From Komagataeibacter xylinus (GTDB lineage: Bacteria; Pseudomonadota; Alphaproteobacteria; Acetobacterales; Acetobacteraceae), in NCBI RefSeq assembly GCF_009834365.1, contig NZ_CP041348.1, positions 1,835,001 through 1,899,000 of the forward strand: a DNA stretch of 64,000 nt. The letters are read 5' to 3'. How positions within the stretch are numbered: position 1 is the first letter of the stretch; each line of letters starts with the position of its first letter. The position numbers were made by a program, and so were the translations under genes. Shown piece after piece: positions 1 to 11,265 of the stretch. The notes beneath the pieces are model-generated. The model saw nothing but the letters and a program-made list of their open reading frames with translations, was not told where the DNA came from and did no database searches.

Positions 1-2455
<2,455 letters not shown>

Positions 2456-2574
2456 CATTCCAAGGCCCCTTAAAAGGGCAACACACATGCACAGCAGTCA
2501 TCCACTCTCAACACAAAATCATACACACCAACCCATCCACTTCCAGTCCAACCCCATACCGGGGAGACTGGATG

Positions 2575-2692
2575 ACCTGGTGGCCATGGCGGGGAATGAT
2601 CCACCCGATCCCATCCCGAACTCGGCCGTGAAAACCCCCAGCGCCCATGATACTGTGCCTTAAGGCACGGGAAAGTCGGTCGCCGCCAGGTC
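2575..2692 (+). rRNA. rrf: 5S ribosomal RNA
   Basis: It lies about 120 nt after the 23S end. It begins with CCTGGTGGCCATGGCGGGG and contains the conserved GATCCCATCCCGAACTCGG loop. It closes with a segment complementary to its start (CGCCGCCAGGTC), giving a length of about 118 nt. The order 23S-5S-tRNA-fMet is the usual alphaproteobacterial rrn layout. The ends are set from helix I pairing and are good to within a few bases. Confidence 0.95.
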
Positions 2693-2711
2693 TTCCAGTC
2701 TCCCCCACAAC

Positions 2712-2788
<77 letters not shown>

Positions 2789-2813
2789 TATATAAGTGTC
2801 TGAAAAGACAAGA

Positions 2814-2843
2814 GAAAAGCCACCCTTAAGGGTGGCTTTTTTT
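2814..2843 (+). terminator. Rho-independent terminator of the rrn operon
   Basis: A perfect stem AAAAGCCACCC / GGGTGGCTTTT with a TTAA loop runs into a T tract, 25 nt after the tRNA CCA. Its position fits the end of the rRNA transcript. Confidence 0.93.
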
Positions 2844-3038
2844 GTGCCCAAATCCGTCGTAGGATGCACATAGGATGCAAATGGGAGTGAAAATGCAGCG
2901 TAGTTTGGGCTGATCGCAGGTGTTTCACGATCGCGTGTTGGGTGTGATGGAACCCGGCGACGGTCAGTGGTGCGATCCCATGTTACGGTGGATCATGGTG
3001 TCTGATCCTCTCGATTCCGCGCTGGCAGGAGAGTCCCG

Positions 3039-3786
3039 TTGAGCGGCGCGGCTGCGTCGTCCGAGGCGCTGGCCGGCCTCGTGGAGCGGGTGACGTTCCA
3101 CAACGCCGAAAATGGTTTCTGCGTCCTGCGCGTGAAGGTGCGGGGGCAGCGCGACCTGGTCACCGTTGTCGGCCATGCCGCCATGATCTCGGCGGGCGAG
3201 TTCGTGCAGATGTCGGGCCGCTGGTTCAACGATCACACCCACGGCCTCCAGTTCAGGGCCGAGTTTCTCAAGGTCAGCCCGCCGACTACGGTCGAGGGCA
3301 TCGAACGCTATCTCGGTTCCGGCATGATCCGGGGCATCGGCCCCGTCTATGCGAAGAAGCTGGTGAAAGCGTTCGGCGAGGCCGTGTTCGATCTGATTGA
3401 ACAGGAGCCCGGCCGTCTCCGGAAAGTGACGGGCATCGGCCCGAAGCGCGCGGAGCGGATTGTGGCTGGCTAGGCGGACCAGAATGTGATCCGTGAGATC
3501 ATGCTGTTCCTGCACAGCAATGGCGTCGGCACCTCGCGGGCGGTGCGGATATTCAAGACCTACGGGCAGGACGCGGTCAGACTGATCAGCGAGAACCTCT
3601 ATCGGCTGGCGAAGGACATTCGGGGAATCGGATTCAAAACCGCCGACCAGATCGCCCGGAAGATGGGGATCGCGCCCGATGCCATGATCCGGGTGCGGGC
3701 AGGGATCTCCTACGCCCTTGGCGAGGCGATGGATGAAGGGCATTGCGGCCTGCCGGTCGGGGAACTGCTGACCAGCACGGCCGAAC
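3039..3786 (+). pseudogene. RecD2-like ATP-dependent helicase, 5' fragment
   Basis: The N-terminal part of a RecD2/RecD-like helicase: an OB-fold-like start (ERVTFHNAENGFCVLRVKV), then helix-hairpin-helix repeats (GIGPVYAKKLVKAFGE, TGIGPKRAERI, GIGFKTADQIARKMG). Family members are usually above 700 aa; only about 250 codons remain and the ATPase motor is missing. Two lesions are visible. A TAG at 3471-3473 interrupts one continuous frame where relatives most likely carry Trp (TGG). The frame then runs into the inverted repeat of an IS3 element at 3787. A TTG start at 3039 with AGGAGA upstream is plausible. No continuation of the gene is seen on the far side of the IS. Confidence 0.85.
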
Positions 3787-3827
3787 TGAACTGCCCCGGG
3801 TTTACCGGAGAGCGATTTGTTCAGCGC

Positions 3828-4733
3828 TCAGGCTGCGATATCAAGTCTGCTCTGATCTGCATAGAAGGCGCGTTCGGCTTCGGCGGGAGGCCTGTAGCCA
3901 ATTGGTGCCAATAGGCGTCGATTATTATACCAGTCCACCCATCTGAGTGTTTCCCATTCGACCTGCGCCATGGATTTCCATGGCCCCAGATGATGGATAA
4001 CTTCGGCCTTGTATAAACCGTTGATCGTCTCCGCCAGTGCATTATCATAACTGTCACCGACCGTGCCGACCGAGGCATCGATGTCAGCCAGCGCCAGGCG
4101 TTCGGTATATCGGATCGACAGATATTGTGATCCACGGTCCGAATGATGGATCAGCACCTTATTTCCTGCAGGCTTTCGTTGCCAGATGGCCTGTTCAAGG
4201 GCATCGAGCACGAACTGGGTGGTCATGGAGGTCGAGACCTTCCAGCCCACGATCCTGCGGGCGAATACATCAATGACAAACGCCACATAGACCATGCCAT
4301 TCCGGGTCTGGACATAGGTGAAGTCCGAGACCCGGAGCTGGTTGGGAACCTCGGCCCGGAACTGCCGGTTGACCCTGTCATCGGGACAGGGACGCGCCGT
4401 ATCCGGACGGGTCGTGATGACCTTCCTGCCCCGGATCACCCCCTTCAGGCCCATCTGCCGCATCAGGCGCTCGACAGTGCAGCGCGCGACCTTCCGTCCT
4501 TCGCGCTGCAGGCTGTGCAAGACTTTGCGCGCACCATAAACATTACGGTTGTCGTGCCAGATCCGACGGATATGCGCCATCAGATCCCTATCACATTGTG
4601 CTCGTATGCTGGCTCTGGCCGGATCTCTCGCTATGGCCGCCTGATGATAAAACGTGGAAGGGGCAATCGGCAGAACGCGACAGATTGGCTCGACCCCATA
4701 ATCGGTACGACAGGCTTCAATAAACGCGATCAT
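3828..4733 (-). CDS. IS3-family transposase OrfB, DDE catalytic subunit (copy 1)
   Basis: A 301-aa integrase-like transposase. The catalytic triad is readable: D in VSDFTYV, D in HHSDRGSQY, and E in NALAETINGLYK, the last with the characteristic downstream K/R. An HTH_21-like segment (AHIRRIWHDNRNVYGARKV) precedes the rve core. It appears intact, so the element could still be active. It differs from copy 2 by D/G in LADIDAS and A/V in KSMAQ. It shares an ATGA overlap with orfA. Confidence 0.95.
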   Translation of the reverse strand: MIAFIEACRTDYGVEPICRVLPIAPSTFYHQAAIARDPARASIRAQCDRDLMAHIRRIWHDNRNVYGARKVLHSLQREGRKVARCTVERLMRQMGLKGVIRGRKVITTRPDTARPCPDDRVNRQFRAEVPNQLRVSDFTYVQTRNGMVYVAFVIDVFARRIVGWKVSTSMTTQFVLDALEQAIWQRKPAGNKVLIHHSDRGSQYLSIRYTERLALADIDASVGTVGDSYDNALAETINGLYKAEVIHHLGPWKSMAQVEWETLRWVDWYNNRRLLAPIGYRPPAEAERAFYADQSRLDIAA

Positions 4734-5071
4734 TTGCGAAACGGGCGGTCGAGCTCCGCCTGCGCAAAATAAGCCGAAGCTTTCTTGAGGATCTCATTGG
4801 CCTGACGCAGTTCACGAACCTCACGCTCCAATGCCTTGATCCGTGCCGTCTCGGCTGTGGTCGGTCCCGGTTGTGCACCAACATCTCGCCGCGCCTGCTT
4901 CCACCAGTCGTGCAGGCTGTCTCCCGAACAGCCAAGCTTGCCACCAATCTCCCGACAGGCTGCCGAAATGCTCGGGTAATCCGATCGATGTTCGTCCAGA
5001 AGGCGCACGGCGCGCTCACGGAACTCAGGTGAATAACGCGATGCCTTCTTCTTCTCTACCATAGGGTTCAT
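4730..5071 (-). CDS. IS3-family transposase OrfA (copy 1)
   Basis: A 113-aa DNA-binding subunit. It has an N-terminal helix-turn-helix (YSPEFRERAVRLLDEH through LGCSGDSLHDWW) and a C-terminal leucine-zipper-like helix (IKALEREVRELRQANEILKK) that in this family mediates OrfA-OrfB contacts. Its 3' end overlaps orfB by 4 nt in the -1 frame, consistent with production of an OrfAB fusion by programmed frameshifting. It differs from copy 2 at two residues (A/T near position 10, E/G in TTAETAR). Confidence 0.93.
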   Translation of the reverse strand: MNPMVEKKKASRYSPEFRERAVRLLDEHRSDYPSISAACREIGGKLGCSGDSLHDWWKQARRDVGAQPGPTTAETARIKALEREVRELRQANEILKKASAYFAQAELDRPFRK

Positions 5072-5194
5072 CCTCCGAGAGTTTTACTCTCCGGCAAACC
5101 CGGGGCAGTTCACTGCCGCACGCGCAGACGTGTAAGCATGTTGGCGCGCGCTCTTGCTATGATCAAAGTCCTGATAACACAAACGGACATTGTC

Positions 5195-5965
5195 ATGCGG
5201 GACGATACCCTTTTTTCACTTGCCGGAAGGCGGGCGCTTGTGACCGGAGCCTCCCGTGGCATTGGCCTGACCCTGGCGCGTGGCCTTGGCCGACATGGGG
5301 CAAAAATTGTGCTGAATGGCCGCCATCCCGAACCGCTGGAGGCTGCCCGCGCCATGCTGGAACGTGAAGGCGTGGATGCCGCGATTGCACCCTTTGACGT
5401 GACTGATCAGGATGCCGTCATTGCGGGGGTTGAAAAGATAGAGGCCAAATGCGGGCCAATTGATATCCTGATCAACAATGCGGGTATCCAGCGCCGTGCA
5501 CCGCTGGACCAGTTCAGCCGGACGGACTGGGATGCCCTGATCGCCACGAACCTTAACGCCGTTTTCTTTGTCGGGCAGGCCGTAGCAAAACATATGCTGC
5601 CGCGTGGGCGGGGAAAGATCGTCAATATCTGTTCGGTGCAGAGCGAACTGGCACGACCGGGCATCGCGCCTTATACCGCAACCAAAGGGGCGGTCAAAAA
5701 CCTGACCAAGGGCATGGCAACGGACTGGGCCCGTCATGGCCTGCAGGTCAACGGGCTTGCGCCGGGCTATTTTAAAACGGAAATGAATGAAAAGCTTGTG
5801 GCGGACCAAGCCTTTACCCAGTGGCTGTGCCAGCGCACACCTGCCGGTCGGTGGGGGAATGTGGAGGAACTGGTCGGGGCGGCTGTCTTCCTGTCTTCCG
5901 ATGCCTCAAGTTTTGTCAACGGGCACGTGCTCATGGTTGACGGGGGCATAACCGCTTCCGTGTAA
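5195..5965 (+). CDS. gno: Gluconate 5-dehydrogenase / 5-keto-D-gluconate reductase
   Basis: A cytosolic NADP(H) short-chain dehydrogenase interconverting 5-keto-D-gluconate and D-gluconate. From residue 10 on it closely resembles the Gluconobacter GNO enzyme as I know it: TGASRGIG cofactor loop, NNAGIQRRAPL, catalytic Ser in NICSVQSELARPG, Tyr-Lys in YTATKGAVK, and the C-terminal VDGGI. The start at 5195 gives 256 aa, the family length; an upstream in-frame ATG at 5138 would add 19 unrelated residues. It converges with the idonate dehydrogenase gene, and the two steps are consecutive. The IS end lies only 82 bp upstream, so its native promoter may have been replaced. Confidence 0.93.
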   Translation: MRDDTLFSLAGRRALVTGASRGIGLTLARGLGRHGAKIVLNGRHPEPLEAARAMLEREGVDAAIAPFDVTDQDAVIAGVEKIEAKCGPIDILINNAGIQRRAPLDQFSRTDWDALIATNLNAVFFVGQAVAKHMLPRGRGKIVNICSVQSELARPGIAPYTATKGAVKNLTKGMATDWARHGLQVNGLAPGYFKTEMNEKLVADQAFTQWLCQRTPAGRWGNVEELVGAAVFLSSDASSFVNGHVLMVDGGITASV

Positions 5966-6028
5966 ACGGAAGCGGGGCGTTTTGTCCATTTCCGCCAGTA
6001 AGGTCAGGCGGAAATGGGTATCGTCCTT

Positions 6029-7090
6029 TCAACTGTTCAGGGATAGCAGGATCTTGGCTGCCTGCCTGCGGTCTGGCGCCAGCGCAAAGGCTGCGGCAAA
6101 GTCGCTCAGGGGAAACTGCTGGGTGACCAGAATATCGGCAATTTCAGGCCGTTCAGCCAGTAAGGCAAGGGCTGCATCGAATTCCGTATCGAACCGGAAC
6201 GTGCCCCTGAAATCAAGTTCACGGCTGATGATCTGGGCAATCGGCACAGCTATGTCTCCCGGCGGGAACATGCCAACCTGCACCAGTATGCCGCCGTGGC
6301 GTGTGCGGGCTATGGCCGCAGGCAGGGCGGCTGGCACGCCTGTGGCTTCAAACAGGATATCAAATTCTTCCTCCACCACGGTATGACGGGTATTGTAGCA
6401 CCGGCTTGCGCCCAGCCGGGTTGCGCACTGGAGTGGAAAATCCTCCAGGTCGGTTGCCACAATCCGTTTTGCTCCGTGATGTACCAGTCCCGCCACGATT
6501 AACAGCCCGATTGGTCCGGCCCCCTGCACCATCACGCTACGTCCGCGCATATCGCCCGCGCGCGCAATGGCATGGAGGGCCACGGATAACGGTTCGGCAA
6601 GGCAGGCCCGGCGGAGCGTCAGGCCGGGAGGAAGGGAATGGAGCTGTGTCGCCTTGACCGTCATTGCCCGACGGAAGCCGCCGTCGGTATGGGGATTACG
6701 TGCTGCACTTCCCAGAAAACGCATGTTGCGACACAGGTTGCGCTGTTCGCGCGCGCATTCGGGGCAGTGACCACAGGGCTGAGCTGGATGAATGGCCACG
6801 GCCTGGCCTGCGGAAAAACCTTTTACATCGCAGCCCAGCGCATCAATGGTGCCCGAGACTTCATGCCCAAGAACCATGGGGGTATGCAGCACGGATGCTC
6901 CGACACCCCCATGGGCAAAATAATGCAGGTCCGAACCGCATATGCCGCCCCAGACCATATTCATCCGCACTTCATCGGGGCCGGGTTGAGGCAGGGGGGT
7001 GGGGTCCAGCCTCAGGTCATGCGGTGCATGGATAACCAGTGCTTCGGTCAGGCAGGAACCGATGTTTATATGATTTGCTTCAGTGTACAC
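6029..7090 (-). CDS. idnD: L-idonate 5-dehydrogenase (zinc MDR family)
   Basis: A medium-chain zinc dehydrogenase oxidising L-idonate to 5-ketogluconate, the substrate of the neighbouring gno product. Visible signatures are GGICGSDLHYF (catalytic-zinc Cys), GHEVSG (zinc His/Glu), the structural-zinc CGHCPECAREQRNLC cluster, and the Rossmann motif GAGPIGLLI. A GTG at 7090 preceded by AGGGAG gives 353 aa, close to E. coli IdnD. An ATG at 7147 would add 19 residues (MARRACAAVALLQAGSILN) not expected in the family. It converges on gno with 63 bp between stops. Other polyol dehydrogenases of the family are possible, but the pairing with gno favours idonate. Confidence 0.82.
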   Translation of the reverse strand: MYTEANHINIGSCLTEALVIHAPHDLRLDPTPLPQPGPDEVRMNMVWGGICGSDLHYFAHGGVGASVLHTPMVLGHEVSGTIDALGCDVKGFSAGQAVAIHPAQPCGHCPECAREQRNLCRNMRFLGSAARNPHTDGGFRRAMTVKATQLHSLPPGLTLRRACLAEPLSVALHAIARAGDMRGRSVMVQGAGPIGLLIVAGLVHHGAKRIVATDLEDFPLQCATRLGASRCYNTRHTVVEEEFDILFEATGVPAALPAAIARTRHGGILVQVGMFPPGDIAVPIAQIISRELDFRGTFRFDTEFDAALALLAERPEIADILVTQQFPLSDFAAAFALAPDRRQAAKILLSLNS

Positions 7091-7346
7091 GTTCAGGATG
7101 CTCCCTGCCTGTAACAGGGCCACCGCTGCGCAGGCACGGCGGGCCATTTACAGGGTTTTGTTGAACCGGCATGACGGTTCTGGGCAGTGCATGGCAAAAG
7201 ATAAGCGCGTGCTCACCCTAACGAGGCAGCAGAGGGTCTGGTTGCCGACATGAAAAGGATGATGTCTGTTACCATCCCGTCCGCACCACCTGCACCCTGC
7301 CGGGTGGAGCGGTTACATGGCGGCATGGCAAAGGCGGTACCTGTTC

Positions 7347-8780
7347 TTATAAGGCCGTGCGATAGGGGGCGATGCCGCGTCCTTCATTGTTGATATCAAC
7401 TCGGTGGCCAACCATGGGCAGGGCACGGTGATGGCAGTCTTCGCGGGTGCATGCACGGCATCCCGGCCCGATGGGAATGATCATCCGCGGATCATTCAGA
7501 TCCAGTCCCGCGGAATAGACAAGGTGTTCGGCATCGGTAATGGAACAGCCCAGAACCACGGCGGTCAGACGGGGGCGGTCAAGGTAGGATATGCTGCTGC
7601 GCCCGACAGTGCGGGCTATATTGAGATAGAGGGCACCATCGGTAGTCTGTGAAAGCTGGACCTGGACCTGCTGGGGCGTGCTGAATGCACGGAAAATGTT
7701 CCATAACGGGCACGGGCCGCCAAAGCGGGACTGAGTAAAGCGGTTTGCACTGAAACTCTTGAGGATATTGCCGGCAATATCCGTTTTGAGAAAGTAAAAG
7801 GGTATGCCCTGGCTCCCCGGGCGCTGCATGGTGCTGAGCCGATGGCATGCCTGTTCGAAACTGACCCCGAAATGGCGTTGCAACCGTTCCAGGTCATGGC
7901 GGACCTCACGTGCGGTAACCCGAAAGCGCTCATAAGGCAGAAGCAGCGCTCCGGCAAAATAATTGGTCAGATACACGCGCGCCAGTCCGCGCGCCTCACT
8001 TTCGCGCAGGCGGGAACGACGGATGGTACGTGCAAACACGGCCTGATGCTCGATCTGCCCCAGCGCCTGCGCCATCCAGAACGTGCTGCTCTCTGCGGGC
8101 AGGATGCGGGAAAGGAATATGGTGCGGGCCCGTCGGTCCATCCGCCACATCAGGCCCCGTTGCCCCAGGCTGAGATCGGTTTCCGTGCGTATGCCATGGT
8201 GGTCCAGAAGGTAGCGGGTAAGCTGTTCCCGGGGGCTTCCTTCATCCAGTCGCATCATCTCGAACTGGCGTTCGGCCGTGCGGTCGACTTCATCAAAATA
8301 GTTGCGCTGCAACTGCACCCAGTCATTGACGGCCTCGTAAGGCTCCACCCGATCCGGGGCATCATGGGATGGTGCGGCCGCGCCAACCAGTGGTGCCGCA
8401 GTATGTTCCTGCCGTAGCAGATAGGCACGATAGAGCCGGACAAACTCTGCGCAAAGGTCAGGTGCTGCACGCATGGCAGCCTGAATGCTGTCCAGCCTGA
8501 TGGCGTTCGTATCGAATACGGGGTCGGTCAGTATTTCACGCAGTGCCTGTATGCCACGTGTTTCTTCAGTATCACTGAAATAATCCGCCCCTACCGAAAA
8601 TATGTCACACAGGGCATCGAGCAGAGGCAGGGGCAGGGGGCGTATGTCGTGTTCGATCTGGTTCAGGTAACTGGCCGATATGCCAAGGCGCAGTGCGAGC
8701 GCGCTCTGTGTCATGCTCACACGGTTGCGTTGATGACGGATGCGTGACCCGGTAAAGATTTTGGTGGCGGCTTTTCTCAT
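7347..8780 (-). CDS. XRE-family short-chain fatty acyl regulator (ScfR/RamB type)
   Basis: A transcription factor of the family that controls acetate or propionate activation (RamB, PccR, MccR relatives). An N-terminal HTH spans about residues 10-65 (MTQSALALRLGISASYLNQIE). A long ImmA/IrrE-like middle domain follows, then a C-terminal domain with the Cys cluster GCRACTREDCHHRA typical of these regulators. The middle domain shows FWMAQALGQIEHQ where a peptidase would have HExxH, so it is probably a ligand-sensing rather than proteolytic domain. The start at 8780 gives 477 aa; an upstream ATG at 8894 would place the probable operator inside the gene. It is transcribed away from an acetyl-CoA synthetase-like gene, the classic target, but here that target is decayed. 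Confidence 0.85.
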   Translation of the reverse strand: MRKAATKIFTGSRIRHQRNRVSMTQSALALRLGISASYLNQIEHDIRPLPLPLLDALCDIFSVGADYFSDTEETRGIQALREILTDPVFDTNAIRLDSIQAAMRAAPDLCAEFVRLYRAYLLRQEHTAAPLVGAAAPSHDAPDRVEPYEAVNDWVQLQRNYFDEVDRTAERQFEMMRLDEGSPREQLTRYLLDHHGIRTETDLSLGQRGLMWRMDRRARTIFLSRILPAESSTFWMAQALGQIEHQAVFARTIRRSRLRESEARGLARVYLTNYFAGALLLPYERFRVTAREVRHDLERLQRHFGVSFEQACHRLSTMQRPGSQGIPFYFLKTDIAGNILKSFSANRFTQSRFGGPCPLWNIFRAFSTPQQVQVQLSQTTDGALYLNIARTVGRSSISYLDRPRLTAVVLGCSITDAEHLVYSAGLDLNDPRMIIPIGPGCRACTREDCHHRALPMVGHRVDINNEGRGIAPYRTAL

Positions 8781-8781
8781 C

Positions 8782-8802
8782 TTCGCAATCTTTGCAATTC
8801 GC
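8782..8802 (-). promoter_or_regulatory. Candidate operator of the short-chain acyl regulator
   Basis: Just before the regulator start, the minus strand carries two direct TTGCRAAG units (TTGCAAAG and TTGCGAAG). TTTGCAA-type cores are the known recognition elements of RamB and PccR family proteins. This would fit autoregulation and control of the divergent gene. It was spotted by eye and has not been tested. Confidence 0.45.
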
Positions 8803-9126
8803 GGCGCGGCGTTTGCCCCTTTAAACGGCAAAACATCTTCCGCCCGCAACCGGGATTTGTCACAGTTCGTGGTAACAAAAGCAAACAAGAGCATCGCTTA
8901 TGAAATGCCATGACCGGGCGCAGCCCCATACACACAGCAGCTTTGTCGTGGAACGGACAGTGTGCCGGCTCGGGTTTTGGCTCTGGCGCGGGCTGACTGT
9001 CCGGCAGGTGGGCACGCGCCCGTCATTGTGTTTTTTTCGCGTAAATTACGCGTCGCCTCTCTTTTAATTTATCGCTGCATCGTGCGTTAAGCGTGCCGGA
9101 GCAGTTAAACGACGGGGAACAGGTCC
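8803..9126. other. Intergenic region between regulator and decayed synthetase
   Basis: About 320 bp between divergent genes. It encodes an in-frame 38-codon upstream extension of the regulator that does not resemble the family. Otherwise I see no gene. It should contain the divergent promoters, but no clear -35/-10 pair stands out. Confidence 0.5.
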
Positions 9127-10011
9127 ATGACCAGCAGGGTTTATGACGATGTGTTCGTTCTGCCTGCCATCGATGCGCGGCAGCATTATATGCAACCGGC
9201 CGATGACGCGGCCTCGCTGCCTTTCGATCCGCTGCCACACCATGTTTCTCCCATGCTGAATATCTCCGCCCTGTGCATTGACCGCCATCTGGGCGATCAT
9301 GCGGACAAGGCGGCGATGGTCTGGACAGGATCGGGCGCACGACCGGAGGAACGGGTTTCCTATCAGGCGCTGCATGAGGAAGTCTGCCGTCTTGCCAACG
9401 CCCTGCTGGATCAGGGCGTGCAGCGTGGTGACACGGTTGCGATCCATATGCCATTGATGATGGAAAGTATAGTTGCAGTACTGGCCTGCATCCGTATTGG
9501 TGCGGTGCATGTCGTGCTGGCCGGGGTGTCCGATGTTCCATCTCTGGGTGAACGGCTGGTGCAATGTGGCGCTGCTGTCGTTCTGACAGGGCATGAAACA
9601 TCACTAAAGGCCAGACTGGACAGCGCCCTGCTTGGTGCGGGTTCGCGTTGCCAGGTGCAACTGGTTCTGGTCGTGGCACCTGCCGGGGCAGGCCTGCCGA
9701 TGAAGCCGGGCCGCGATCATCGCTATGATGCGGTTGTGGATTGGTACGAGCCTGATTTTCCTCCTGCAGTCATGTTTTCGGATGATCCGCTGTTTGTGCT
9801 CTATCCATCGCGCAGGCCGGGCCGGGAGCGCGGCGTGACATATACGGTAGGGCAGTACAGCCGCCTGACCCGCTACGCAATGGAAATGCTGGCGCCACAG
9901 GGCAACGAAGAAATTCCTTACAGTCTCCTCAATATGGCATGGAATGCGGGGCAGAGCGCGCTTGTGATCAGCGTGCTGGCAAAAGGGGGCACCATTACCG
10001 ACCATCGGTGA
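9127..10011 (+). pseudogene. Acetyl/propionyl-CoA synthetase-like protein, truncated and degenerate
   Basis: It resembles the N-terminal 290 residues of AMP-forming acetyl-CoA synthetases (VSYQALHEEVCRLANALLDQGVQRGDTVAIHMPLM, then AVLACIRIGAVHVVLAGVS). The family is about 650 aa, and the acyl-adenylate core and CoA-binding C-terminus are absent. The ATP-binding loop, normally YTSGSTGKPKG, reads YPSRRPGRERG, so the adenylation motif is destroyed although the frame is open. The intact divergent regulator suggests this was once its target gene. A residual non-enzymatic role cannot be excluded. Confidence 0.75.
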
Positions 10012-10189
10012 TGGCCTTCAGCCCCGGAATATCTGATCGGAGCCGGCATGCTCACGATTTTGTTTTCAGCCTGACAAAACTGGCCCGATGGGGCAGCGTT
10101 TTCAGTCAAGCATCACCTGTTACTGATGCTCTGAAATAAAAAATAAATAAAAATCCAACGTTCAGTTTTTTTCCATATCTGATGACACA

Positions 10190-10220
10190 AGACACGCTCC
10201 CTGCGGGGGCAGGCGTGTCT
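10190..10220. terminator. Stem-loop between synthetase remnant and sugar-acid operon
   Basis: An 8-bp perfect stem AGACACGC / GCGTGTCT encloses a second G+C-rich pairing. No T tract follows, so it is a weak terminator candidate or an mRNA 5' structure of the following operon. Confidence 0.4.
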
Positions 10221-10257
10221 ATTATGGAGAGGGCCTGCAATTGTCCCTGATTATCCA

Positions 10258-11265
10258 ATGAACAGCCCTATCGGTTGGGCCCTGATTGGCGCAAGCAATG
10301 TTGCCCGGCAGTGGATTGTCGATGCCATTCGTGCGCAGCCAGACAGTCAGATCCTGAATGTGCTGAGTTCGAATGAAGAGCGAGGCGCCCGGTTTGCAAC
10401 GGAAAACGGCATCCCTGCCCATACAACGGATATCGACGCGATCCTGTCAGACGGGAACGTGGATGCCGTGTATATCAGTACTGCCAACCAGTTTCATTGT
10501 AGCCAGACACTTGCTGCAGCCAGCGCCGGAAAAAATATCCTGTGTGAAAAACCGGTTGCCCTGAGTGTGGATGACGCCCGGAAAATGATGACCGCCTGCC
10601 ATGATGCAGGCGTGGTTCTGGGGGTCAACCACCACCTGCGCTGCAATGCCATGCACCAGAAACTGCGGCAGCTTCTGGCAGCGGGGGAGATCGGACGGCT
10701 CAATGCCGTGCGGGTCTTTCATGCCAATTTCCTGCCTCAGGCCCTGCAGGGGTGGCGTATCAACGACCCTAACGGGGGTGGGCTGATACTCGACAGCACG
10801 ATCCATGACATCGACACGCTGCGCTTCCTGATCGGGAGCAATCCGACGCATGTCATGGCCATGACGCAGAGCGGTCGTCTTGCCCATGATGGCGTGGAGG
10901 ACGGCATCATGGTTGTCATGCGCTTTCCCGGTGACGTGCTGGTGCAGATCCATGGTTCCTATACCGTTCCCTTCTCTGAAGGCGGGGTCGAGTTCTATGG
11001 CAGCCACGGCGTGCTGATCGGTCGGGACTGCATGAGCCAGCGGGCCGCGGGGCGACTGTTCATGCGTCATGCCGATGGTGAAAGGGAAATACCGGTTCAC
11101 CATCACAATCTCTATCACCACGCACTTGCTGCATTCAGCAATGCGGTGCGTGGCACGGGGCAACCCGCCGCAACCGGCGAAGATGGCCTTGCTGCCCTGG
11201 CCATAGCGCTGGCCATTCGTGAATCGGCCCTTACGGGCCGTCAGGTCGAAGTGGAAATCCCATGA
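10258..11265 (+). CDS. Gfo/Idh/MocA-family oxidoreductase
   Basis: An NAD(P)-dependent sugar or inositol-type dehydrogenase of 335 aa. The N-terminal Rossmann fold shows WALIGASNVARQW. The family EKP motif (LCEKPVAL, catalytic Lys) is near residue 98, and a C-terminal alpha/beta domain carries the substrate-side residues in GGGLILDSTIHDIDTLRFL (His/Asp). The sequence resembles 1,5-anhydrofructose reductase-like members, but the substrate cannot be read from sequence. It opens a four-gene run in which it overlaps the MHS permease gene by 4 nt, suggesting that the transported solute or a derivative is its substrate. Confidence 0.85.
   Translation: MNSPIGWALIGASNVARQWIVDAIRAQPDSQILNVLSSNEERGARFATENGIPAHTTDIDAILSDGNVDAVYISTANQFHCSQTLAAASAGKNILCEKPVALSVDDARKMMTACHDAGVVLGVNHHLRCNAMHQKLRQLLAAGEIGRLNAVRVFHANFLPQALQGWRINDPNGGGLILDSTIHDIDTLRFLIGSNPTHVMAMTQSGRLAHDGVEDGIMVVMRFPGDVLVQIHGSYTVPFSEGGVEFYGSHGVLIGRDCMSQRAAGRLFMRHADGEREIPVHHHNLYHHALAAFSNAVRGTGQPAATGEDGLAALAIALAIRESALTGRQVEVEIP

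Larger units (their letters stand above)
3787..5112 (-). mobile_element. IS3-family insertion sequence, copy 1
   Basis: A 1326-bp element with terminal inverted repeats of 26 bp beginning TGAACTGCCCCGGG. The repeat at the 5112 end has one mismatch (GCC for ACC). It encodes overlapping orfA and orfB on the minus strand, the standard IS3 layout. The flanking triplets (AAC on the left, CTG on the right) do not match, so no target duplication is seen. A nearly identical copy lies at 33834-35159 in the opposite orientation. The transposase looks closest to the IS51-like subgroup, judged by eye. Confidence 0.95.

Noticed and set aside
2860..2881. Tandem TAGGATGCA repeat after the rrn terminator
   Set aside because: Only two short units with a 2-nt gap; no further copies, so neither CRISPR nor iteron.
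3787..5112. Target-site duplication AAC/CTG or GAAC at IS copy 1
   Set aside because: The flanking bases do not repeat; the apparent GAAC before the element only echoes the TGAACTG repeat end.
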